Shown one piece after another: positions 1 to 6,433 of a stretch of DNA of 8,034 bases. The notes under the pieces were generated by a model that worked only from the letters and a program-made list of their open reading frames with translations, was not told where the DNA came from and did no database searches. A program made the position numbers and the translations under genes. The stretch is taken from the NCBI GenBank assembly GCA_021828925.1, contig JAJZCT010000132.1, forward strand, positions 1 through 8,034, in the 5' to 3' direction. Numbering within the stretch: position 1 is the stretch's first letter; each line of letters opens with the position of its first letter. Source of the stretch: Planctomycetota bacterium (GTDB lineage: Bacteria; Planctomycetota; Phycisphaerae; WQYP01).

Positions 1-1259
1 CGGATCAGCATAATATTCGGATCTTCCCCGTCGCGGATTCATCCGGTAATTTAACTGCGCATGATTTTATCGCTTCGATGGCCCCCCTGCCCAGCGGCGG
101 AATGCTGGTGGGGAGCTATGAATCCGGATTGTTTGCAGTTAAAACGCATCTTCCGGCCGGTGCGGTAGCTGCATTTAAGCCGTCACCAAAGCTAAGGCTT
201 GCACCTCCGTTGCCTGCCGGTGCCCGTGCTCCCACGGCCGCTATGCTTAAAACCCTGATTGCTTCGGTAAAAGCGGGCCAAGGACGTGCGGTCGCAGCCG
301 CGAGCCTTGGTTCGGACTGGCGTACAGAGGGCGACTGGCTGGGGCATTATGGTGTAGCCTATGCCATACTTTGCGATGGCGGCCCGAACTCTCAAACCGG
401 CCAGGATGTGTTTATTGGGGGCTTGGGCGACGCCCGCATTGAACAGCAGACGTCGCCGCACATGCTGCAATCCGGGGATATGCGCTACTATGTTGCGTGG
501 GACCATTCCACATTACGCCGCACGCTCTATGACCCGGATATGGGCCAGCGGGTCGAAGGCGAATGGAATGATGATGGACAGGACTATTCCCGATTCTTTC
601 AAGGCCCCGACATGTGGCTGGCGGTGACCATTCCCAAGGGCCTGTACCGCCTGTCCTTTTATTTCCATAATAAAGACGGCGAACATGGATTTAATATGGT
701 GCGGGATTTTGCCGTCCAAGTATTTCCGCGGGGCCTGCCGCCGGCCATTGCGTGGCAAACAGGCAAGCCCCTGGCGCAAAACCGAGTTAAACAGTTTTGG
801 GGCGGCATGTACACCACCTTTTTATTAAAAGGCCCCGGCGTTTATCCGGTGCGGCTGGCGCGCAATGGTAGCCTTAATATGGCGGTTCAAGGAATGTTTC
901 TTGATCCGGTTGCCGGGCCGAAAAGTGATAATGGCTACGCCCATCTTGATGGCCTGACTTTGAGCGATTACAGACCGCCTTCCGTGAAACCTGACTCCGC
1001 GGTCTCGGCCAGCGCAGCGTATCATCTCTGGCAATTACTCGATCAGCGCCATTCTTACAGCGAAAAAGATATCGCCATGCAATGGCCGGACCGCATCATG
1101 GCCTACCGCTACGCCCAAGCCCACCATTTTCCCCAAACGCTGCTGACGCGCTGGCGATGGAAATTATGCGTGTGGCTGCCGACCGATCGCCGAGCATTCG
1201 ATGCGATCATGCAGCCAACGCCACCAACGGCAGCGGTAAATCAGCAGAGGCCCCCCTGA
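1..1259 (+). CDS. C-terminal part of a beta-propeller / beta-sandwich protein (5' end outside window)
   Basis: The frame is open from the window edge (first whole codon at base 3) to TGA at 1257-1259, so about 418 residues are visible and the gene starts upstream. The ATG at 78 lies inside continuous coding sequence and has no ribosome binding site. The first 45 or so residues, with LPSGGMLVGSYESGLFAVK, read like the last blade of a beta-propeller. After a Pro/Ala-rich linker, a second module begins near visible residue 105 (DWRTEGDWLGHYG) and includes WDHS, LYDP, EWNDDGQDY, GPDMWL and FYFHNKDG; its alternating hydrophobic and aromatic pattern suggests a beta-sandwich. I associate this module with large extracellular proteins of planctomycetes and relatives but know no assigned function. 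The last 80 residues look helical (WQLLDQR, WRWKLCVWLP). With a secreted glycosidase 70 bases downstream, a role in polysaccharide binding or processing is plausible but is inference. No catalytic motif is recognised. Confidence 0.8.
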   Translation, partial: DQHNIRIFPVADSSGNLTAHDFIASMAPLPSGGMLVGSYESGLFAVKTHLPAGAVAAFKPSPKLRLAPPLPAGARAPTAAMLKTLIASVKAGQGRAVAAASLGSDWRTEGDWLGHYGVAYAILCDGGPNSQTGQDVFIGGLGDARIEQQTSPHMLQSGDMRYYVAWDHSTLRRTLYDPDMGQRVEGEWNDDGQDYSRFFQGPDMWLAVTIPKGLYRLSFYFHNKDGEHGFNMVRDFAVQVFPRGLPPAIAWQTGKPLAQNRVKQFWGGMYTTFLLKGPGVYPVRLARNGSLNMAVQGMFLDPVAGPKSDNGYAHLDGLTLSDYRPPSVKPDSAVSASAAYHLWQLLDQRHSYSEKDIAMQWPDRIMAYRYAQAHHFPQTLLTRWRWKLCVWLPTDRRAFDAIMQPTPPTAAVNQQRPP

Positions 1260-1263
1260 CAGA

Positions 1264-1277
1264 TGCCCGGACGGGCA
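1264..1277 (+). terminator. Weak hairpin just after the upstream gene's stop
   Basis: TGCCC and GGGCA pair around a GGAC loop, five bases after the stop codon. There is no following T-run, and an alternative GATGC/GCATC pairing (1262-1266 with 1282-1286) competes with it. It may cause partial termination or processing between the two genes, or mean nothing. Confidence 0.2.
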
Positions 1278-1312
1278 CCCCGCATCGCCGGTACAAACCG
1301 TGCGCTTCATAT

Positions 1313-1317
1313 AAGGA
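1313..1317 (+). promoter_or_regulatory. Ribosome binding site of the GH35 gene
   Basis: AAGGA lies 12 bases before the ATG at 1330. It is slightly far but is the only purine-rich match in the gap, and it supports this start, which also gives an intact signal peptide. No clear separate promoter is visible in the 70-base gap, so co-transcription with the upstream gene is likely. Confidence 0.55.
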
Positions 1318-1329
1318 TAAAACCTCGCC

Positions 1330-4329
1330 ATGACACAGCAAATAACCAAATGCCCACATAAACGAGAAAAAGCCCCATTAAATCATCTGATGCTGATTAT
1401 ATTGGTTTTTACCATCCTCGTATTGCCACCCCATCCTGCACATGCTTCATTTTTTCCGCCACGCGGTAATGCCGGCAAATTTATCAACTTTGACGGCCGC
1501 GGTTTTATCATTAACGGCAAACGGGTTTTTCTGGCTTCCGGTTCCCTGCATTATGAGCGTGTGCCGCGGGCGTTATGGAAAAATCGGCTGTTGAAAATGA
1601 AACGTGATGGTTTTAATTGTGTACAAACGTACATTTTTTGGAGTTATCAGGAGCCGCGGAAGGGGCAGTTCAAGTTCCATGGCCGGAGAAATCTGGCGGC
1701 CTTTCTGCATCTGGTTAAAAAAATGGGCTTCTATGCGATATTGCGTGTCGGGCCGTACAGTAACGGTGAATGGAACAGCGGCGGCCTGCCGATCTGGCTG
1801 AAATTTATCCCCGGCTTAAACATCCGCCAGGGTGATGCGCCATTCCTGCAGGCCGTGGGCGGGTATTTTGACAAACTATTGCCCATCGTTGCCGCCAATC
1901 AGATTAGCCATGGCGGCCCGGTGATTATGGTGCAGTTGGAAAATGAAGATAGCGCCGGCTGGGGCGCGGTGCTACCTACCCCTTATTACCAGTATCTTTA
2001 TCACAAAGCCATTTCCCTGGGCATCACTGTGCCCATGTTTTTCAGCGGCCAGCACCACGGAGCCAGCCCCGCGGGCGTCGGACCATGGCCTTCGCAGAAC
2101 CGCAGCAGCCCCTGGTACACCACGGAAATGTGGTGCGGATGGTATACCGATTATCGCCATCGCGCTCCGGGACGGCATGTATTGACTTATCAAGCGCCAT
2201 GGCACGTTATTGGCTACGGCGGGAACGGGTACGACGTGTATTTGGCCGTGGGCGGCACGACTCCATCGCATTTTTATGACAATATTAATAAAGCCAGCTA
2301 TGATTTTGCCGCCCCCATCGGCCAGGCCGGTGATTTGCGCCCGTTGTATTACCACTATAAATTCACCAACGATTTCGCCCGTTCATTTCAGGAAATTCTG
2401 GAAACCAGCATCAATGTCGGCGTGCATATTTCAGGCCTGCCTTGGGGCATGCGCACCTTCAGCCGGGTCAGCCCACATGGACGCATCGATTTTTTTCAAA
2501 ATCTTTCTCCACGCACGGTCACTTGCACCCCTCCCGGCGGATGTCCGATTTCCATTTTGCCGCAACATCTGTTTCCCATGGTCAGCAAGTTTGTAGTAAA
2601 TCGTTACTTTGTTCTCCAGCACGGCTGTGCGCGGATTCTGCGGATCGTGCATCAGGGAAGCGTCACCAGCCTGATTACCTACGGCCCACCTGATTCACCG
2701 ATACTTCTGCGATTTAATCAACAGGCTGGAGGCCCGACAACCGCATCACCGGGATTTAAAGAAGCAGGGTTTTTTACCCATCAATATTCTCTCCGTACCA
2801 ACATCCCCGCGCATGGGGTTAAAATTTATAACTTGACGGTGCGCCAGCGAAGTTTGCGAATCTTTGTGGTGCGCCGCGATTTGGCACGTCGCACCTGGTT
2901 TCTGCATGCAGCAGGTAAACGCGTGATTATTTTTGGCCCCCGTTACGCGGGCGCGCTGACACGCCGGAAGAATAATCTGCGTTTGTGGACGACCGAACCT
3001 CTTAACGCGTCGATATCTACGGCAAAGTTATACACTGCCTCCAATGCACCGCTGATCTTCACCGCCTCGCCCGATGCGGGCGTGCCTGTGCAGTCAATCG
3101 CACCGACGTTGGAGCATTGGCAAATGCGCTTGGCCGATACGCCCGCCCGCGCCGACTTTAACGCCGGGAATTGGCTGGCAGTGACGAATCCTCTGCCTAT
3201 GGGTGCCGATGATTATCCCGGCTCTTATGAATGGTACCGCACGCAGATTACTGTTCCCGCCGCGGGTGCCTATGCATTGAAAATCAAATTCGTCAAAGAC
3301 TGGGGCGAAGTATTTGCCAATGGCCGATTGCAAACCGATATTTCCGGTCATATTGCCAATATTAAATTAAAGGCGGGACTTAATACGCTGGCGATTCTGA
3401 CGGTCTGTGACGGCCGTCGCAAGCACTGGACCTATTCGGGACCTTTTAATGCCATTGCTCAAAAAGGCCTCTGGGGACCCGTGCGGCTGACGCACTTCAC
3501 CACCAAGTTTGAAACCATCACGCTCGGCGGCATTACCGGCTGGTCATACCGCCGCCTCACCGGCCCGCGCATTAACGCCATGATGCAGGTCATGGAAGAC
3601 CGCGGCAACATGGCAAAATTCAAAGCCCTACCCGAAACGCCGGGCTTAATTCCTTCGGGCAAGGGACCGCTCTGGTTTCGCGTCGCATTGCCCGAAATTT
3701 CCGCCGATCATCTGGTGCTGCGTTGGAAAAATCTCCCACGCGGTTCTGTCATAGTCTTTAACTCTGCGCGCCTCGCCGTCACCCGGACTACAACCCGTTC
3801 CGGGCACCGGGCCGCACAATTCTGGCATCACCAATCAGGCAACGTCTTAAGCGTGCTGGTACCCACGCATGGTAAGCCCTTAAAGGCATTTCCCATATTA
3901 GGCTTTGAGCATTATCAATACGAATCAGCCATTAAAGATAAGGGTCTGATCACCTCTTGGCGTATGCACGGGGGACGCGTGGATACCGGCTCGCACTGGC
4001 ACGCGTTTACCCATGCTCCTGATGCTCCTTGCTACTACCGTAGCACGTTCACGCTGCCGCGCTATGACCAGGGCGAGCATCCTGTGCTGCGGGCGGCATG
4101 GGGTTATTGCGGCGGCGGTTATATGTGGCTTAACGGCCATAATCTGGGCCGGTACCCCGATCCGGTGATGGCGCAGGGCTTGTATATTCCTTCCTGTTAT
4201 TTGAAACGTGGCGCTAATACGCTAAAAGTTTTTGATGAATCCGGCCGCTCGCCGCTGCGCGTGAGACTGGTGCTGGAAAAGGCTGCCGCGCGGCGCGAGG
4301 TCACATTGACCTGTGCAACCGGAAAATGA
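1330..4329 (+). CDS. Secreted GH35 beta-galactosidase-family glycoside hydrolase
   Basis: A complete 999-residue enzyme expected to release terminal beta-galactosyl residues from polysaccharides by the retaining mechanism. Residues 1-39 form a signal peptide: basic start (KCPHKREK), hydrophobic core 20-33, Ala-x-Ala cleavage at PAHA/S (39/40). The GH35 barrel spans about 50-350: FLASGSLHYERVP (67-79), the family signature RVGPYSNGEWNSGGLPIWL (139-157), the acid/base in QLENED (Glu206) and the nucleophile in TTEMWCGW (Glu266). These assignments follow the ENE and TE(F/M)W motifs of the family; human GLB1 uses Glu188 and Glu268. YDNINKASYDFAAPIG (316-331) near the barrel end is also typical. 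Several beta domains follow: a galactose-binding-like jelly roll at about 590-720, another beta region near 775-845, and the usual GH35 C-terminal sandwich with GGYMWLNGHNLGRY (929-942) and LYIP. Residue 207 is Asp where Tyr is common (ENEYG). The export signal suggests periplasmic or extracellular action. Substrate specificity cannot be read from sequence. Confidence 0.93.
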   Translation: MTQQITKCPHKREKAPLNHLMLIILVFTILVLPPHPAHASFFPPRGNAGKFINFDGRGFIINGKRVFLASGSLHYERVPRALWKNRLLKMKRDGFNCVQTYIFWSYQEPRKGQFKFHGRRNLAAFLHLVKKMGFYAILRVGPYSNGEWNSGGLPIWLKFIPGLNIRQGDAPFLQAVGGYFDKLLPIVAANQISHGGPVIMVQLENEDSAGWGAVLPTPYYQYLYHKAISLGITVPMFFSGQHHGASPAGVGPWPSQNRSSPWYTTEMWCGWYTDYRHRAPGRHVLTYQAPWHVIGYGGNGYDVYLAVGGTTPSHFYDNINKASYDFAAPIGQAGDLRPLYYHYKFTNDFARSFQEILETSINVGVHISGLPWGMRTFSRVSPHGRIDFFQNLSPRTVTCTPPGGCPISILPQHLFPMVSKFVVNRYFVLQHGCARILRIVHQGSVTSLITYGPPDSPILLRFNQQAGGPTTASPGFKEAGFFTHQYSLRTNIPAHGVKIYNLTVRQRSLRIFVVRRDLARRTWFLHAAGKRVIIFGPRYAGALTRRKNNLRLWTTEPLNASISTAKLYTASNAPLIFTASPDAGVPVQSIAPTLEHWQMRLADTPARADFNAGNWLAVTNPLPMGADDYPGSYEWYRTQITVPAAGAYALKIKFVKDWGEVFANGRLQTDISGHIANIKLKAGLNTLAILTVCDGRRKHWTYSGPFNAIAQKGLWGPVRLTHFTTKFETITLGGITGWSYRRLTGPRINAMMQVMEDRGNMAKFKALPETPGLIPSGKGPLWFRVALPEISADHLVLRWKNLPRGSVIVFNSARLAVTRTTTRSGHRAAQFWHHQSGNVLSVLVPTHGKPLKAFPILGFEHYQYESAIKDKGLITSWRMHGGRVDTGSHWHAFTHAPDAPCYYRSTFTLPRYDQGEHPVLRAAWGYCGGGYMWLNGHNLGRYPDPVMAQGLYIPSCYLKRGANTLKVFDESGRSPLRVRLVLEKAAARREVTLTCATGK

Positions 4330-4598
4330 ATGCCACAAACCCAAGAGCACCGGATGATAATCCGGTGGTTGATCAAGTGCCGCCAACCGACCACCGGGTT
4401 AACACCACGGTGCTCTATGATACGATGCCCCCTCAAGAAGCCAAAAATCACGCCGCTGCAATCCGGCGATTACCCGCACAGGCCCCGGGTGACGTATTCC
4501 CGAGCGACAGTCTGGTGCGGAAATGGACGCAGGCTTTCCGGCATCACACAATACTGCGCCGCTTGCAATTAAATGGCTGTGCTTATACAAACTGCTGA
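4326..4598 (+). CDS. Possible small hypothetical protein (90 aa) overlapping the GH35 stop
   Basis: A 90-codon frame whose ATG overlaps the GH35 TGA as ATGA, an arrangement typical of translational coupling. The product begins MNATNPRAPDDNPVV, is rich in Pro and Thr in its first half, and ends in a more basic segment (LVRKWTQAFRHHTILRRL). There is no signal peptide, membrane segment or recognised domain. My hand count gives G+C of about 63, 48 and 55% at codon positions 1, 2 and 3, an order typical of coding sequence but weak over so short a span. Against it: there is no good ribosome binding site, the first half coincides with strong inverted repeats, the last codons fall in a hairpin, and a possible proS promoter lies inside it. 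It could equally be non-coding leader or a decayed fragment. Confidence 0.25.
   Translation: MNATNPRAPDDNPVVDQVPPTDHRVNTTVLYDTMPPQEAKNHAAAIRRLPAQAPGDVFPSDSLVRKWTQAFRHHTILRRLQLNGCAYTNC
4344..4416 (+). repeat. Nested inverted repeats downstream of the GH35 gene
   Basis: Three pairings are visible. CACCGGAT (4348-4355) and ATCCGGTG (4360-4367) form a perfect 8-bp hairpin with a GATA loop. AGAGCACCG (4344-4352) also matches CGGTGCTCT (4408-4416) perfectly. CCGGTGGTT (4362-4370) can pair with GACCACCGG (4389-4397) with one G-T pair. The first excludes the other two, so the transcript could switch between a short hairpin and a long two-tier stem. No T-run follows, so a standard intrinsic terminator is unlikely. 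It may be a processing or 3' protective structure for the GH35 mRNA, or the remnant of a small palindromic element. Confidence 0.6.
4563..4589 (+). promoter_or_regulatory. Possible proS promoter
   Basis: TTGCAA (4563-4568) and TATACA (4584-4589) resemble -35 and -10 boxes with a 15-base spacer, which is short but tolerated. Transcription would begin near 4596, in the first leader hairpin. The same -35 hexamer is found before the sigma-factor gene on the other strand. This is a motif match only. Confidence 0.35.
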
Positions 4599-4617
4599 CG
4601 CCGTAATCGGCGGCAGT
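4591..4617 (+). promoter_or_regulatory. Leader hairpin 1 upstream of proS
   Basis: ACTGC (4591-4595) pairs with GCAGT (4613-4617) and CGCCG (4599-4603) with CGGCG (4608-4612), leaving a TGA bulge and a TAAT loop. An alternative register starting at 4595 uses CTG/CAG with one A-G mismatch. It is the strongest stem near proS. There is no T-run directly after it, and no T-box signature is visible. Confidence 0.5.
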
Positions 4618-4621
4618 CCTT

Positions 4622-4635
4622 ATCGGCTTGCCGAT
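4622..4635 (+). promoter_or_regulatory. Leader hairpin 2 (CUUG tetraloop) upstream of proS
   Basis: ATCGG and CCGAT pair around CTTG closed by G-C, a known stable RNA tetraloop. A T-rich but interrupted stretch (TGTGGTTCTTTGG, then a TTTTT) follows before the ribosome binding site. The 3' arm plus one base, GCCGATT (4630-4636), also matches AATCGGC (4605-4611) in hairpin 1, so the two hairpins and this long pairing are mutually exclusive. An attenuator or other leader switch is possible but unproven. Confidence 0.45.
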
Positions 4636-4656
4636 TGTGGTTCTTTGGATGTTTTT

Positions 4657-4660
4657 GGAG
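4657..4660 (+). promoter_or_regulatory. Ribosome binding site of proS
   Basis: GGAG, nine bases before the ATG at 4670. It decides the start: the frame can be extended 14 codons to a TTG at 4628, but that start has no Shine-Dalgarno sequence and lies in the hairpin 2 loop. Known prolyl-tRNA synthetases also begin close to the SRTLIPT segment. Confidence 0.75.
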
Positions 4661-4669
4661 TACTGCCAG

Positions 4670-6403
4670 ATGTATTGGTCCCGCACCTTAATTCCCACGA
4701 GCCGCGAAGCCCCGACCGACGCGGATATTCTCTCGCATAAACTTATGATCCGCGCGGGCTTGATCCGCCGCATCAGTGCGGGCGTGTATGACTGGCTGCC
4801 GTTGGGATGGCGGGCCATGCAGAAAATAAACGCCATTATCCGCCAGGAAATGAACGCCATTAATGCCGAGGAAATCCACATGCCCGCCCTGCTGCCGGCG
4901 GACTTATGGAAACAGACCGGCCGCTATTTTGACTACGGCGCGTTGCTATTTAAGCTCAAAGATCGAAAAGGCACGGAAATGATTCTAGGCCCCACGCATG
5001 AAGAATGCGTTACCGAACTTGTTAAAGCCTACATCAGCAGCCATAAACAACTTCCTATCACGCTTTATCAAATTCAAACCAAATTCCGTGATGAGGCTCG
5101 GCCGCGCAATGGTATGTTACGCGTGCGGGAGTTTTTCATGAAAGATGCCTATAGCTTTCACACTTCGCTGGAGAGCCTGGATCGCACCTACCATGATATG
5201 TACGAGGCGTATGTAAAAATTTTCCAGCGCTGCGGCATTCCCGCCATTCCCGTGGAAGCCGAAAGCGGCCCTATTGGCGGCGATGCCAGCCATGAATTTA
5301 TCTGCCCGTGCGAAGCCGGTGAAGATATTGTTGTGCGGGCCGCGGACAATTCCTGGGCGGCCAATCTGGAGCGCGCAGGCCGTAGCGCAGCGTTACCGGC
5401 GTTTTCTTCCACTCCGGACATGCCCGAGGCGAAACTAAATAAAGTCCATACTCCCGACGCGGCCGCGATTGATGCGGTCTGCAAGCTGCTGAACATCCAG
5501 TGCACGCAAATGATCAAGACCATGGTCTTTCGCGCCGGCGACGCCAAAACCGGAAAATGGATTGTCGCGTGCGTCCGCGGGGACCACGAAATTAATGAAG
5601 CGAAAATTCGTCGCGTCGTCGGCCCCGTGGAACTCGCCGATGAAGCGGCCGCCCGAGCTGCAGGATTTGTCATAGGCTACGTCGGGCCGCATGTCGTCAA
5701 CACCGTTCAGGCCGAATTAATCATTGACCCCGACGCCCTGCTGATCACCGATGCCACCTCCGGTGCCAACGAAGTGCACTGGCACGTGACAAATTTCAAC
5801 TGGAAGCAACATCTCACTGCCGCTCTACAGGCCAAAGCAATTATCGCCGATATCCGCAATGTTACCGCTGAAGATAAAGCTCCCAATGGCACCGATCTGA
5901 TTTTCAGCAAGGGTATTGAACTGGGTCACGTCTTTAAGCTCGGCACCAAATACAGCGATGCCCTGGGCGCGGTTTACAGCGATGATAAACAACAGAGCCA
6001 CAGCGTGATCATGGGGTGCTATGGCATCGGGCCGGGGCGTATTTTAGTTGGCGCGTTGGAGACACTTTCTGATGCCGACGGTATCCGCTGGCCCATGGCC
6101 ATCGCCCCATTCCATGTGATTATTACACCTATTAAATATGATGGCCAAGCCCGGGAAGTGGCGGACCGCTTGCACAATGAATTCTCGGCCCGCCATATTG
6201 ATGTCCTGGTGGATGACCGCGACCAGCGGCCCGGCGTAAAATTCAAAGATGCCGATCTGATCGGTATTCCGTTGCGGATTGTATTAGGAGATAAGTCTTT
6301 AGCCGCCGGACAAGTGGAACTTAAAGCGCGATCTCAGAAAGATCCGGAAATGGTCAGTATCGACAAGATTGTCGAACACGTTTTAAAGCTGGTCCAGGCG
6401 TAA
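4670..6403 (+). CDS. proS: Prolyl-tRNA synthetase, bacterial type with editing domain
   Basis: A class II aminoacyl-tRNA synthetase that activates proline with ATP and charges tRNA-Pro in the cytoplasm. The 577-residue length matches the bacterial form (E. coli 572). The start MYWSRTLIPTSREAP and the segment LMIRAGLIRRISAGVYDWLPLG (25-46) are typical. Motif 1 lies around HMPALLPADLW (70-80). Motif 2 is FRDEARPRNGMLRVREFFMKD (139-159), with the ATP-contacting arginine. The editing insertion that clears mischarged Ala-tRNA-Pro spans about 225-390; Lys283 in QMIKTMVF probably corresponds to the editing lysine (Lys279 in E. coli), and GAN with His372 (366-372) matches a conserved editing-pocket element. 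Motif 3 is GCYGIGPGR (449-457). The anticodon-binding domain runs from about 480 to the end, with DDRDQRPGVKFKDADL (515-530) and VELKAR. No key residue is missing. It is followed 30 bases later by the convergent sigma-factor gene. Confidence 0.97.
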   Translation: MYWSRTLIPTSREAPTDADILSHKLMIRAGLIRRISAGVYDWLPLGWRAMQKINAIIRQEMNAINAEEIHMPALLPADLWKQTGRYFDYGALLFKLKDRKGTEMILGPTHEECVTELVKAYISSHKQLPITLYQIQTKFRDEARPRNGMLRVREFFMKDAYSFHTSLESLDRTYHDMYEAYVKIFQRCGIPAIPVEAESGPIGGDASHEFICPCEAGEDIVVRAADNSWAANLERAGRSAALPAFSSTPDMPEAKLNKVHTPDAAAIDAVCKLLNIQCTQMIKTMVFRAGDAKTGKWIVACVRGDHEINEAKIRRVVGPVELADEAAARAAGFVIGYVGPHVVNTVQAELIIDPDALLITDATSGANEVHWHVTNFNWKQHLTAALQAKAIIADIRNVTAEDKAPNGTDLIFSKGIELGHVFKLGTKYSDALGAVYSDDKQQSHSVIMGCYGIGPGRILVGALETLSDADGIRWPMAIAPFHVIITPIKYDGQAREVADRLHNEFSARHIDVLVDDRDQRPGVKFKDADLIGIPLRIVLGDKSLAAGQVELKARSQKDPEMVSIDKIVEHVLKLVQA

Positions 6404-6416
6404 GCGTGCCGAACTC

Positions 6417-6432
6417 TGGCCGGGCCCGGTCA
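6417..6432. terminator. Palindrome between convergent proS and sigma-factor genes
   Basis: TGGCCG and CGGTCA can pair (one G-T) around GGCC, centred in the 30-base gap between the two stop codons, with a perfect CCGGGCCCGG core. It could stall polymerase from both sides, but no T-run follows on either strand, so intrinsic termination would be weak. Confidence 0.3.
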
Positions 6433-6433
6433 A

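Noticed and set aside
1972..2355. 127-codon minus-strand frame and a similar plus-strand frame (2210-2596) inside the GH35 gene
   Set aside because: Both overlap the catalytic barrel coding sequence, which is clearly the real frame, and neither product has a coherent domain pattern.
4628..4669. N-terminal extension of proS from TTG at 4628
   Set aside because: The 14 extra residues start within the hairpin 2 loop with no ribosome binding site, while ATG 4670 has GGAG nine bases upstream and matches the usual start of the family.
4330..4669. tRNA, T-box or other known structured RNA in the gap before proS
   Set aside because: No acceptor or T-arm consensus, no T-box core such as AGGGTGGNACCGCG, and no SRP, RNase P or tmRNA signature could be found by eye.
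4399..4881. 160-codon open frame on the minus strand across the proS start
   Set aside because: Its 5' half is antisense to the conserved proS N-terminus; no family resemblance and no supporting context.
5188..5673. 161-codon open frame on the minus strand inside proS
   Set aside because: It lies wholly opposite the conserved editing domain, is rich in Ser/Ala as expected of a complement frame, and has no recognisable motif.
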